DNA of 64,000 nucleotides, taken from the NCBI RefSeq assembly GCF_018607995.1, contig NZ_JABBAL010000017.1, positions 58,543-122,542 of the forward strand, written 5' to 3'. Below are positions 57,401 through 64,000 of this stretch, piece by piece. Source of the stretch: Planktotalea sp. GTDB lineage: Bacteria > Pseudomonadota > Alphaproteobacteria > Rhodobacterales > Rhodobacteraceae. The notes beneath the pieces were generated by a model. That model saw only the letters and a program-made list of their open reading frames with translations. It had not been told where the DNA came from and searched no databases. How positions within the stretch are numbered: the first letter of the stretch is position 1; each line of letters opens with the position of its first letter. Position numbers and translations under genes: made by a program.

Positions 57401-58934
57401 CCATAGAAGCCAGCGTTTCTTTGCCATCCTCTGCCATAGGTGCGAGGATCTGCTCTAGCTCTTCAATCGTATAACCCGCAGCGATCTGGCGCTTTCGCAA
57501 TTCGCCGCCAGAATAAATCGCCTTTTCCGTCACAGATGCGAGTGCGTCGTCAAGTTCATTGATTTTGCCAACCCAATCGCTGAACGGCAAAGCAGCGGCC
57601 AGCCTGTCCTTGATTTCACCATCACGGAACATCTTGCCCTTTTTCATGTCCACGGCCAGCATTTGACCCGGACCAAGCGCACCTTTTTCAACGACAGTTG
57701 CTTCATCAATCGGGACCATGCCCGCCTCTGATCCAGCGATCAGCAGGCCGTCGCCTGTCAAAACGTAGCGCATTGGACGCAAGCCATTGCGATCGAGACC
57801 CGCGCAGACCCAGCGACCATCGGTCATCGCCAGTGCAGCAGGGCCATCCCAGGGCTCCATCACGGAGTTGCAATAGGAATACATATCACGCCAGCTTTGT
57901 GGCAGATCAACCGCCTGCTTGGACCAGCTTTCAGGGACCAACATTGTCTTCGCCATCGGCGCAGAGCGACCCGCGCGCACCAGAACTTCGAACACTGCAT
58001 CAAGTGCCGCAGAGTCAGACGACCCAGACGCAATCACAGGTTTGATGTCTTCCGCCATATCGCCAAACGCGCTGGAGGCCATGCGGATCTCATGGCTTTT
58101 CATCCAGTTGACGTTGCCCTTGAGCGTGTTGATCTCTCCGTTATGCGCCAGCATGCGGAACGGCTGCGCGAGCCACCACTGCGGGAACGTATTGGTGGAA
58201 TACCGCTGGTGATAGATCGCGAACGCACTCTCGAACCGCTCATCCATCAAGTCAGGGTAGAACACCGCAACCTGCTCGGCGAGCATCATGCCTTTGTAGA
58301 TCACAGAGCGGCACGACAGCGACGCGATATAAAGCTCGCCTACACCCGCAGCTGTTGCCGCTTTTTCAATGCGACGACGGATTACATAAAGTTCACGTTC
58401 GAACGTTTCTTCGTCCACACCTTTGGAATTGGAGATAAGGATTTGTTCGATCTCTGGGCGTGTCGCATTCGCCTTTTCACCAAGGCAGGAAATATCGACG
58501 GGGACGTGACGCCAACCATAGATGTAGTAGCCCATGCGCAGAACTTCGGTTTCAACGATTGTGCGGCAGGTCTCTTGCGCACCGAAATCTGTGCGCGGCA
58601 AGAAGACTTGGCCAACCGCCATCAACTGATCTTTGCGCGGCGTGTGACCTGTGCGCTCGATCTGATCATAAAAGAACGAGACGGGGATTTGAACGTGGAT
58701 ACCAGCGCCATCACCTGTTTTGCCATCTGCGTCCACCGCACCCCGGTGCCAGATCGCCTTCAAGGCATCAATGCCAGCTTCAACAACTTTGCGCGACGGC
58801 GTACCGTCCAGCGAAACAACAAGACCAACGCCGCAAGAGCTATGCTCTTCGCTTTCGTCATACAGTCCATTCTCGGCCATATACTTGCGCTTGGCTTCCT
58901 CGTCCTTCACCCAATTTGCATCAAACTTAGTCAT
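54402..58934 (-). CDS. gltB: Glutamate synthase large subunit
   Basis: NADPH-dependent ammonia assimilation; transfers the glutamine amide to 2-oxoglutarate. The 1510-residue protein has the N-terminal amidotransferase with Cys34 (HSSCGVGLV), the FMN-binding synthase domain around residues 860-1240 (LAQLIYDLKQINPRCKVTVK; GHNGGTGASP), the 3Fe-4S cysteines in CIMVRQCQSNTCPVGVC, and a C-terminal beta-helix with repeated G-x-x-G turns. It starts within a TGATG overlap with the preceding GFA gene. Confidence 0.98.
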   Translation of the reverse strand: MTKFDANWVKDEEAKRKYMAENGLYDESEEHSSCGVGLVVSLDGTPSRKVVEAGIDALKAIWHRGAVDADGKTGDGAGIHVQIPVSFFYDQIERTGHTPRKDQLMAVGQVFLPRTDFGAQETCRTIVETEVLRMGYYIYGWRHVPVDISCLGEKANATRPEIEQILISNSKGVDEETFERELYVIRRRIEKAATAAGVGELYIASLSCRSVIYKGMMLAEQVAVFYPDLMDERFESAFAIYHQRYSTNTFPQWWLAQPFRMLAHNGEINTLKGNVNWMKSHEIRMASSAFGDMAEDIKPVIASGSSDSAALDAVFEVLVRAGRSAPMAKTMLVPESWSKQAVDLPQSWRDMYSYCNSVMEPWDGPAALAMTDGRWVCAGLDRNGLRPMRYVLTGDGLLIAGSEAGMVPIDEATVVEKGALGPGQMLAVDMKKGKMFRDGEIKDRLAAALPFSDWVGKINELDDALASVTEKAIYSGGELRKRQIAAGYTIEELEQILAPMAEDGKETLASMGDDTPSAVLSKKYRPLSHFFRQNFSQVTNPPIDSLREFRVMSLKTRFGNLKNVLDESSAQTEILVLDSPFVGNAQWDELTRNFNADLVTIDCTFERGANALQDGLARIRAEVEDAVRSGAGHIVLTDQAQGEDKIGMPMILATSAVHSHLTRKGLRTFCSLNVRSAECIDPHYFAVLIGSGATVVNAYLAEDSLADRIERDLLDCTLTEAVARYREAIDQGLLKIMAKMGISVVSSYRGGLNFEAVGLSRAMCAEFFPGMTSRISGIGVSGIQFKAEEIHGLGWQGGRDVLPIGGFYKARKSGETHAWEAQSMHMMQTACNTGSFQMWKNYSAKMQSNPPINLRDLLAIKPMGEAINVDDVESVTAIRKRFVTPGMSLGALSPEAHKTLNVAMNRIGARSDSGEGGEDPAHFVPEPNGDNPSAKIKQVASGRFGVTAEYLNQCEELEIKVAQGAKPGEGGQLPGMKVTDLIARLRHSTKGVTLISPPPHHDIYSIEDLAQLIYDLKQINPRCKVTVKLVASSGVGTIAAGVAKAKADVILISGHNGGTGASPATSIKYAGLPWEMGLTEAHQVLAMNNLRDRVTLRTDGGLRTGRDIVMAAMLGAEEYGIGTAALIAMGCIMVRQCQSNTCPVGVCTQDEALRDKFTGNADKVVNLITFYAQEVREVLASIGAKSLDDVIGRADLLHQVSRGSAHLDDLDLNPLLITVDGAESINYDRSRGRTEVPDTLDAEIVRDAARFLEDGEKMQLSYAIQNTHRTVGTRISSHIVKKFGMRNRLQLDHLLVHLKGSAGQSLGAFAAPGLKLEVSGDANDYVGKGLSGGTIVVRPPMASPLTASDNTIIGNTVLYGATDGFLFAAGRAGERFGVRNSGASVVIEGCGSNGCEYMTGGVAVILGSIGANFGAGMTGGMAYLYDPESVAQTLMNHETLVTCAVTQPHWERQLKMLVERHFAETGSRKAEELLQHWDLEVKNFVQICPIEMLNKLPHPLGIEETAVPAE

Positions 58935-59359
58935 CAGTTGTCTCCTTCTTCGGGCGCGAATAGTGCGATTGTCTCTTTGGCTGTCATCTTGCGATGTGTG
59001 CCTGCCAACGCGTAGCCAGAGGCTGCATCAGCGAAAAATTCCAATTTCAAATCAGCGCCTGCTGCGTCTTTGAACAGGCCTGCAGAGGGATGGCGATTGC
59101 CGTCCTCTACCGTGCCGTAAAACAGTGTCGAGCCACATGTCTCGCAAAACCCACGCTCTGCCCAGTCAGAAGAGCGGTATGTTTTCACGGGGCCGTCAAA
59201 ACTTAGGCTGCCCTCATCAATACCAAGCGACATAAACATGCTGCTGGTGTGCTGACGGCACATGTCACAATGACACACGCGCATCATCGGTTTTGACATG
59301 ACCGCACGCGCCGTGACCTCGCCACACAAGCATTGGCCTTCTATCTGCGCCCCACTCAT
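58934..59359 (-). CDS. GFA-family (CENP-V/GFA) zinc protein between gltD and gltB
   Basis: A 141-residue glutathione-dependent formaldehyde-activating-enzyme-like fold. Zinc ligands are in GQCLCGEVTA, RVCHCDMCRQHTSS and FCETCGSTLFYG. Its ATG overlaps the gltD stop (ATGA) and its stop overlaps the gltB ATG (TGATG), so all three are translated as one coupled set. Most GFA-family members have no proven activity. Nothing in glutamate synthase biochemistry calls for it, so the placement is unusual. Confidence 0.88.
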   Translation of the reverse strand: MSGAQIEGQCLCGEVTARAVMSKPMMRVCHCDMCRQHTSSMFMSLGIDEGSLSFDGPVKTYRSSDWAERGFCETCGSTLFYGTVEDGNRHPSAGLFKDAAGADLKLEFFADAASGYALAGTHRKMTAKETIALFAPEEGDN

Positions 59360-60792
59360 TCGGCCGCAACCGCAGCGCTGTTATTCAGCTTATCAAGGAT
59401 CGCTTCGGCGCAATCGCGACCGTCTTTGATCGCCCAAACAACAAGGGAGGCCCCGCGCACGATGTCACCAACCGCGTAGACGTTTGGCAGATCGGTTTCA
59501 CCCGTGGTGAACTGCGCCTTGACAGTACCCCAGCGGGTGACTTCAAGACCCTTGGTTTCCCAAAGCGTTGGCAGATCTTCAGGCTCGAACCCGAGCGCTT
59601 TGATCACAAGATCCGCTTCTTCAACATAATCAGCGCCCTCGATCACTTCAGGCGCTTGGCGACCTGTCGCATCCGGCGCGCCAAGGCGCATTTTCTGAAC
59701 CATCACACCTGTCACAGCAGGATCGCCAACAAACCCTTTAGGCGCGGAGAGCCATTCGAATACAATGCCCTCTTCTTCCGCGTTTTGCACTTCGCGCATG
59801 GAGCCGGGCATGTTTGCTTTGTCACGACGGTAAAGACATTTTACAGAATTCGCGCCCTGACGAATCGCCGTGCGTACACAATCCATTGCCGTGTCACCAC
59901 CACCGATGACAACAACACGCTTGCCCTTGGCATCCAGCTGACCATCGTCGAATTCAGGCACATCATCGCCAAAGCTTTTGCGGTTGGACGCAGTGAGATA
60001 ATCAATCGCACGCTCGATGCCTTTGGCACCAGAACCGGGACCTTGCAGATCACGCGTTTTGTAAACACCAGTCGCAATGATGACCGCATCATGGGCCGCT
60101 TGGATATCGGCGAAGGAAATATCCTCGCCCACATTGCAGTTCAATTTGAAGGTCACACCGCCCTCAGCAAGCTGATCATTGCGACGCATCACGACATCTT
60201 TCTCAAGCTTAAAGCCTGGAATGCCATACGTCAGCAACCCACCTGCGCGGTCATAACGGTCATAGATCGTGACCTGCACACCTTGGCGACGCAGCACGTC
60301 AGCGGCAGCCAGACCACCAGGACCAGCGCCAATGATGCCAACGCTCTCAGTGCGCTCTGCATGCGGTTTAATCACCTTGACCCAACCGTTTTTCCAAGCC
60401 GTGTCAGTGATGTATTTCTCAACAGAGCCGATGGTCACAGTGCCATGGCCGGAATTCTCGATCACGCAGTTACCTTCGCACAAGCGATCCTGTGGGCAGA
60501 TACGTCCACAAATCTCTGGGAAAGTGTTCGTCGCTTGCGAGACTTCATAAGCTTCCTGCAAACGGCCCTCAGCGGTGAGGCGGAGCCAATCAGGAATGTT
60601 GTTGTGCAAAGGACAATGCGTCTGGCAATAGGGAACGCCGCACTGGGAACACCGCGAAGATTGCTCTTTCGCTTTTGTGTCAGCGTATTCGGCATAAATC
60701 TCGCCAAAGTCGTTGTTGCGCAAATCAGGTGCGCGTTTCGTTGGCATATTGCGCTCGACAGATACGAATTTAAGCATCGGTTGCTTGGCCAT
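59356..60792 (-). CDS. gltD: Glutamate synthase small subunit
   Basis: NADPH-oxidising flavoprotein partner of GltB. The ATG at 60792 gives 478 residues. N-terminal 4Fe-4S cysteines in SSRCSQCGVPYCQTHCPL and CGRICPQDRLCEGNC; FAD motif IGAGPGGLAAADVLRRQG (about 152-169); NADPH motif VVIGGGDTAMDCVRTAIRQG (about 294-313); and GDIVRGASLVVWAI at the C-terminus. First gene of gltD-GFA-gltB, with its promoter in the 163-bp spacer shared with uppP. Confidence 0.97.
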   Translation of the reverse strand: MAKQPMLKFVSVERNMPTKRAPDLRNNDFGEIYAEYADTKAKEQSSRCSQCGVPYCQTHCPLHNNIPDWLRLTAEGRLQEAYEVSQATNTFPEICGRICPQDRLCEGNCVIENSGHGTVTIGSVEKYITDTAWKNGWVKVIKPHAERTESVGIIGAGPGGLAAADVLRRQGVQVTIYDRYDRAGGLLTYGIPGFKLEKDVVMRRNDQLAEGGVTFKLNCNVGEDISFADIQAAHDAVIIATGVYKTRDLQGPGSGAKGIERAIDYLTASNRKSFGDDVPEFDDGQLDAKGKRVVVIGGGDTAMDCVRTAIRQGANSVKCLYRRDKANMPGSMREVQNAEEEGIVFEWLSAPKGFVGDPAVTGVMVQKMRLGAPDATGRQAPEVIEGADYVEEADLVIKALGFEPEDLPTLWETKGLEVTRWGTVKAQFTTGETDLPNVYAVGDIVRGASLVVWAIKDGRDCAEAILDKLNNSAAVAAE

Positions 60793-60991
60793 TGTCACAT
60801 CACTCCTGTTGCCTGAAGAGTCCCCCATAAAGAACGCGCGCAGGAAATAAAAGTCATAAAAGGTTACCTATATATCAAAATATTCGCCAGCATGACGCAC
60901 AGGATAGCTTCTTACAGGAAAAATTAGGACCGATTCGGACTCAATGTAATACTTCCCACACGAATCGCTCTGCGCTAGGAGGGTCGCACCC

Positions 60992-61816
60992 TTGCTCGAA
61001 AGCCGCTCTATGTCTCTGTTTCAGTTGTTTCTTGTCGCCATCATCCAAGGCATCACCGAATTTCTACCTGTCTCCTCATCGGGTCACCTAATCCTGTTGC
61101 CGAAACTCACTGGCATGGCGGACCAAGGCCAAGTGATCGACGTAGCCGTCCATGTGGGCACCTTGTTCGCCGTGGTCATCTACTTCTGGAGTGACGTGCG
61201 TCTTGCACTCTCAGGTGTACCTAGCCTGCTACGTGGCAAAATCGACAATCAAGGCGCATGGCTCGCACTTTGCTTGGGATTGGCGACGATCCCCGTGGTG
61301 ATTTTCGGGTTGGTGTTGAAAATTACAGGTCTTGATGATGCGATGCGCTCGGTCACTGTGATTGGTTGGACAATGCTGATCTTTGGCTTGGTTTTGTATT
61401 GGGCCGATCAAAAGGGGGAGCAGACCAAAACCGCGTCTCAATGGTCCCTCAAAGATGCTTTCATCATGGGTCTGTGGCAAGCGCTTGCGTTGATCCCCGG
61501 CACGTCCCGCTCTGGCATTACGATCACAGCGAGTCGCTATCTCGGCTACGCACGCGAGGATGCGGCCAAGCTGGCCATGCTCATGTCCATCCCCACGATC
61601 CTCGCCTCAGGTACATTGCTTGGTTTGGAAGTCGCGCGTGATGCTGATGCTGCTTTGGCACGTGATGGGGCGATTGCAACGGCATTTGCATTTGTGGCCG
61701 CATTGTTGGCGCTGAGCTTGATGATGCGTTTACTGAAATCGGTGAGCTTCACGCCTTACGTGATTTATCGTGTGATCTTGGGAATTGTGCTAATCTGGAT
61801 TGGATATAGCGCCTAA
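60992..61816 (+). CDS. uppP: Undecaprenyl-diphosphatase
   Basis: Recycles the lipid carrier of cell-wall synthesis. Motifs GITEFLPVSSSGHLILLPK and IPGTSRSGITITASRYLG, with about eight membrane helices, define UppP/BacA. The start is decided by the ribosome site: AGGAGGG at 60977-60983 lies eight bases before the TTG at 60992, while the ATG at 61010 has no site. With TTG the protein has 274 residues. The stop overlaps the DJ-1-type gene tail to tail. Confidence 0.94.
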   Translation: MLESRSMSLFQLFLVAIIQGITEFLPVSSSGHLILLPKLTGMADQGQVIDVAVHVGTLFAVVIYFWSDVRLALSGVPSLLRGKIDNQGAWLALCLGLATIPVVIFGLVLKITGLDDAMRSVTVIGWTMLIFGLVLYWADQKGEQTKTASQWSLKDAFIMGLWQALALIPGTSRSGITITASRYLGYAREDAAKLAMLMSIPTILASGTLLGLEVARDADAALARDGAIATAFAFVAALLALSLMMRLLKSVSFTPYVIYRVILGIVLIWIGYSA

Positions 61817-62421
61817 ACCAACCCAGCGCGTTTCGCGAAGGGATCGCGTGTGGAATCTTGGTGCCACTCGTATTCACAGCCCAGCGCCAAACGTTCTGCT
61901 ATTTCGAGACCAAACAAACCCGTCATCACAGCGAGCGCCATATCCATACCCGCAGAAACACCGGATGATGTGAAGAGTTTTCTATCCTCGACCCAGCGCG
62001 CCTCTTTTACCCAATCAATCTTGGAGGCGAGGTGTATTGTGCTCGTGAAATCTATCTTGTTCGTCGTTACGCGGCGGCCATAAAGGACACCAGCCATGCC
62101 AAGCAGCACAGTGCCCGTACAAACAGCCACTACCTCTTCCGCATTAGCAGAAGCGTCGCGAATCCACTGAATGAATTCTTCGCCATTCCCCTCAATCAGC
62201 GCGAAATCACCACCGGGTATGAAGAGCAGCTCGTAGTTACTCTTTTCAGAGAAATACTTGTCCACGCAGATACGCTGCCCATGGCAGCTCGCTACGGGAT
62301 CAAGCCCTTTTGCGACGATTATGATCTCTGTCTCTTAGCCATAGCCACCAAGCATCTCGATAGGCCCAAAGTAATCTAGCGTTTCAAAGCTAGTAAAAAC
62401 CAGCGCGGCAAGTATTCTCAT
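61813..62421 (-). pseudogene. DJ-1/PfpI family gene, interrupted by in-frame TAA
   Basis: Reads as one DJ-1/PfpI-family protein of about 200 residues from the ATG at 62421: MRILAALVFTSFETLDYFGP, then a TAA at 62335-62337 after LGGYG, continuing in the same frame ETEIIIVAKGL, YELLFIPGGDF, the nucleophile elbow AVCTGTVLLGMAGVLYG (Cys in the expected place) and SSGVSAGMDMALAV. The longest intact piece starts at GTG 62265 and lacks the first beta-alpha unit. Members include regulators and isonitrile hydratase-like enzymes; which one this was is unclear. Confidence 0.82.
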
Positions 62422-62430
62422 CAGCGGCTC

Positions 62431-63411
62431 TTAGGCACGCAAGTTCTTGGCTGAACCCTTGATCGCCGCGTACTGACCCGACGGGCGGAAACGCCAGAGA
62501 TAGTCGGGCAGAACCGCTTCCATCGCAGTTGGCGTAATGCCTAACTCTGCAAAACCCTTAGCGTCGTCAGCCACAACATTATCCAGGCAAAGGTTCTTCA
62601 CCTGATCCCGCGTCGCTGCAGGGTTCTTCACAAGGCCAAGCGTAATCGTTTCAAGCAAATCAAACGCCCACGCCATCACACGTGCAATTGGGAAAGGCAC
62701 ATTGAGAATCAATTTGCGGCGCTGGATCACACAGAGCATCGTTTGCAAAAGCTCACGGAATGTATGCACGTTAGGGCCGCCGACCTCATAGATCCCATGC
62801 GCCTCGCCCAGCACGCCTTTGACAGCCGCAGCGGCAACATCATCGACATAGGCTGGCTGGAACTTCGTCTCAGCACCGATTGCAGGCACGATCGGGCCAA
62901 TACGCGCCATGGAAGCGAAGCGATTAAAGAACTTGTCCTCTGCTCCAAACATGATTGAGGGGCGCAGGATCATCACGTTTGGCATATGCGCTAGCACATT
63001 TTCCTCACCTAGCGCTTTGGTGCGGGCATAATCACTTTCAGCCTCTGCATCCGCACCAATCGCGGAAATCTGCACCATCTTGTCGATCCCAGCTGCGGCA
63101 GCTTCGCGCGCAACGCGGCCTGCACCTTCGGCCTGAACCGCATCAAACTTGTTCTTACCGTTTTGCGTCAAAATACCAACGCAGTTCACAACCGCGTCAG
63201 CACCGTGCAAAGCCGCCGCAACAGAGGCATCATCGCGAATGTTACACAGGACTGGTTCGACTTGGCCAACCGTACCGTAGGGTTTTACGAACATTGCTTC
63301 ATTCGGGCGACGAACAGCAACGCGAACGCGCCAGCCTTCTTTCGCCATGCGGCGTACGATATAACGGCCTACAAAACCGGATCCACCGTAGATCGTGACA
63401 AGTTTGGACAT
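62431..63411 (-). CDS. NAD-binding oxidoreductase, complex I NDUFA9-like
   Basis: Atypical short-chain dehydrogenase of 326 residues related to the mitochondrial complex I NDUFA9 subunit and common in alphaproteobacteria. The N-terminal IYGGSGFVGRYIVRRMAKEG is the NAD-binding turn; NCVGILTQNGKNKFDAVQAEG, MVQISAIGADAEAESDYARTK and YEVGGPNVHTF follow. I chose the ATG at 63411, with AAGGA eight bases upstream. Catalytic Tyr-x-x-x-Lys is present only as YARTK. Role probably structural or quinone-related; the function is inferred. Confidence 0.85.
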   Translation of the reverse strand: MSKLVTIYGGSGFVGRYIVRRMAKEGWRVRVAVRRPNEAMFVKPYGTVGQVEPVLCNIRDDASVAAALHGADAVVNCVGILTQNGKNKFDAVQAEGAGRVAREAAAAGIDKMVQISAIGADAEAESDYARTKALGEENVLAHMPNVMILRPSIMFGAEDKFFNRFASMARIGPIVPAIGAETKFQPAYVDDVAAAAVKGVLGEAHGIYEVGGPNVHTFRELLQTMLCVIQRRKLILNVPFPIARVMAWAFDLLETITLGLVKNPAATRDQVKNLCLDNVVADDAKGFAELGITPTAMEAVLPDYLWRFRPSGQYAAIKGSAKNLRA

Positions 63412-63570
63412 GCGCGTAATCCTTCGCCTTTTTGTTGATGCAGATGTACCGAGCCGCGCGCGTGCAGGCAAGCCGCTTATGAGGCGCTTTTTTTAGCGTA
63501 AACGGCCTTGTTTTAGGCAAAACAGGACCTGTCGTCGAGGTATTCGCAAAAAAGCGCCCTGCGAATCTCG

Positions 63571-63599
63571 TTGACAGGAATGACGCCCAAGTCTAAACG
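63571..63599 (+). promoter_or_regulatory. Promoter of tRNA-Leu
   Basis: TTGACA (63571-63576), 17-bp spacer, TAAACG (63594-63599); the tRNA begins 17 bp downstream. A consensus -35 is expected for a stable-RNA gene. Confidence 0.75.
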
Positions 63600-63616
63600 C
63601 GCCTCCGAAGGCACCT

Positions 63617-63703
63617 GCCCAGGTGGCGGAATTGGTAGACGCGCTAGCTTCAGGTGCTAGTATTGGCAACGATGTGGAGGTTCGAGTCCTCTCCTGGGCA
63701 CCA
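63617..63703 (+). tRNA. tRNA-Leu (anticodon CAG)
   Basis: An 87-nt class II tRNA with encoded CCA. The 7-bp acceptor GCCCAGG pairs with CCTGGGC, the anticodon arm is CTAGC-TTCAGGT-GCTAG (anticodon CAG, reads CUG), a long variable arm follows, and the T-arm GGAGG-TTCGAGT-CCTCT is normal. Its 3' end is the likely attachment site for the recombinase that starts about 170 bp downstream. Confidence 0.97.
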
Positions 63704-63759
63704 AAATCTTTCTTAAATTACCAATAAACCAAGCAAATACAGTGGTATAGCTTCTCACA

Positions 63760-63795
63760 GGACCACTTTCGGGACCGCTTTCGGGACCACTTTGT
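63760..63795 (+). repeat. Three tandem 12-bp repeats next to the integrase
   Basis: GGACCACTTTCG, GGACCGCTTTCG and GGACCACTTTGT are directly adjacent. They lie between the tRNA 3' end and the recombinase start, where arm-type integrase or excisionase binding sites are usually found. Confidence 0.8.
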
Positions 63796-63875
63796 CAGCT
63801 TTGGGGCTAAAATAGTCAGACCTGTAGAACCGTTTTGGCTTGAACCAGGTCACGTTAGGCGCACAATCCACAACC

Positions 63876-64000
63876 ATGAGTGATGATGTGCCCCTACGAC
63901 TCCCCCGCTATGTTTTTCGCCGGAGCAACGGCAGCTTTCGCTATAAGAGGAACGTTCCAGAGCGCCTTAGACCCCTCATTGGAAAGGCCACACTGTATCG
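63876..64000 (+). CDS. Tyrosine recombinase (integrase), N-terminal fragment
   Basis: Only 41 codons lie in the window. LPRYVFRRSNGSFRYKRNVP followed by ERLRPLIGKATLYR matches the N-terminal arm-binding region of many alphaproteobacterial phage/island integrases. Together with the tRNA-Leu immediately upstream it marks the left end of an integrated element. No clear ribosome site precedes the ATG at 63876. The catalytic domain lies outside the window. Confidence 0.8.
   Translation, partial: MSDDVPLRLPRYVFRRSNGSFRYKRNVPERLRPLIGKATLY

Noticed and set aside
63480..63500. T-run after GGCGC near 63482-63495 as a terminator
   Set aside because: The flanking arms pair poorly, and it is upstream of the minus-strand gene and not after any plus-strand gene.
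60905..63761. Near-identical 15-mers TAGCTTCTTACAGGA (about 60905) and TAGCTTCTCACAGGA (about 63747)
   Set aside because: One is in the gltD-uppP spacer and one beside the integrase; 14 of 15 matches over this distance may be chance, and no att structure links them.
1..64000. CRISPR arrays, rRNA genes, insertion sequences
   Set aside because: No spaced direct-repeat array, rRNA sequence or transposase with terminal inverted repeats was seen; only the right-edge integrase suggests mobility.

Overview
The window is chromosomal DNA from an alphaproteobacterium of the order Rhodobacterales (Rhodobacter/Roseobacter lineage), a bacteriochlorophyll a and spheroidene-type phototroph. The evidence is a photosynthesis gene cluster (PGC) in the Rhodobacter arrangement (crtF-crtE next to bchCXYZ-pufQBALMX-dxs), with a pufX gene, spheroidene-pathway genes (crtA, C, D, E, F, I, B), and several TGT-N12-ACA palindromes of the CrtJ/PpsR type. 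Genus cannot be decided from the sequence alone.

Bases 1-27569 are one half of the PGC, about 27 kb, with genes on both strands. Rightward: the 3' end of bchG, an orf428-type PucC/LhaA carrier, bchP and idi. A decayed RNA ligase gene lies next on the minus strand. Leftward from about 14.4 kb comes bchC-X-Y-Z-pufQ-B-A-L-M-X-dxs, then crtE-crtF. Rightward crtD-crtC meets leftward crtI-crtB-tspO tail to tail. Divergent from crtI is crtA-bchI-bchD-bchO-hemE. Together they supply isoprenoid precursors (dxs, idi, crtE), carotenoid, the Mg-chelatase and chlorin-reduction steps, phytol-tail reduction, and the reaction centre with LH1. Paired PpsR boxes sit at bchC, between crtE and crtD, and between crtI and crtA. 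Strong RNA hairpins sit between pufA and pufL and between pufX and dxs.

Bases 27570-39340 hold a LacI-family regulator, an interrupted ycaQ-type DNA glycosylase gene, and an eight-gene leftward operon for acyl-CoA breakdown: trifunctional-type 3-hydroxyacyl-CoA dehydrogenase, thiolase, two adjacent acyl-CoA dehydrogenases, hotdog thioesterase, enoyl-CoA hydratase, nitronate monooxygenase-like protein and acyl-CoA ligase. Its substrate is unknown. The paired dehydrogenases suggest a bulky acyl group.

Bases 39542-47611 carry a GNAT and a VOC protein followed by a polyamine module: a class III aminotransferase divergent from a spermidine/putrescine ABC transporter (binding protein, ATPase, two permeases) and a DAO/PuuB-like oxidase. 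Bases 47648-63411 are core and housekeeping genes: DMT exporter, msrA-msrB, a hydantoinase/oxoprolinase, queG, a glutathione transferase, mtgA, gltB and gltD with a GFA-family gene wedged between them, uppP, an interrupted DJ-1/PfpI gene, and an NDUFA9-like oxidoreductase. The right edge is tRNA-Leu(CAG) followed by three tandem 12-bp repeats and the start of a tyrosine recombinase. This is the usual boundary of an integrated element, whose body lies outside the window.

Three points stand out. First, three otherwise well-preserved genes (RNA ligase, ycaQ, DJ-1/PfpI) are each broken by one in-frame stop codon. Second, regulatory architecture around the PGC is unusually readable. Third, four of six convergent gene pairs overlap by exactly four bases at their stop codons. 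I did not find a clearly new defence or biosynthetic system. The best candidates for new biology are the acyl-CoA operon, the gltD-GFA-gltB operon and the island that starts at the right edge.
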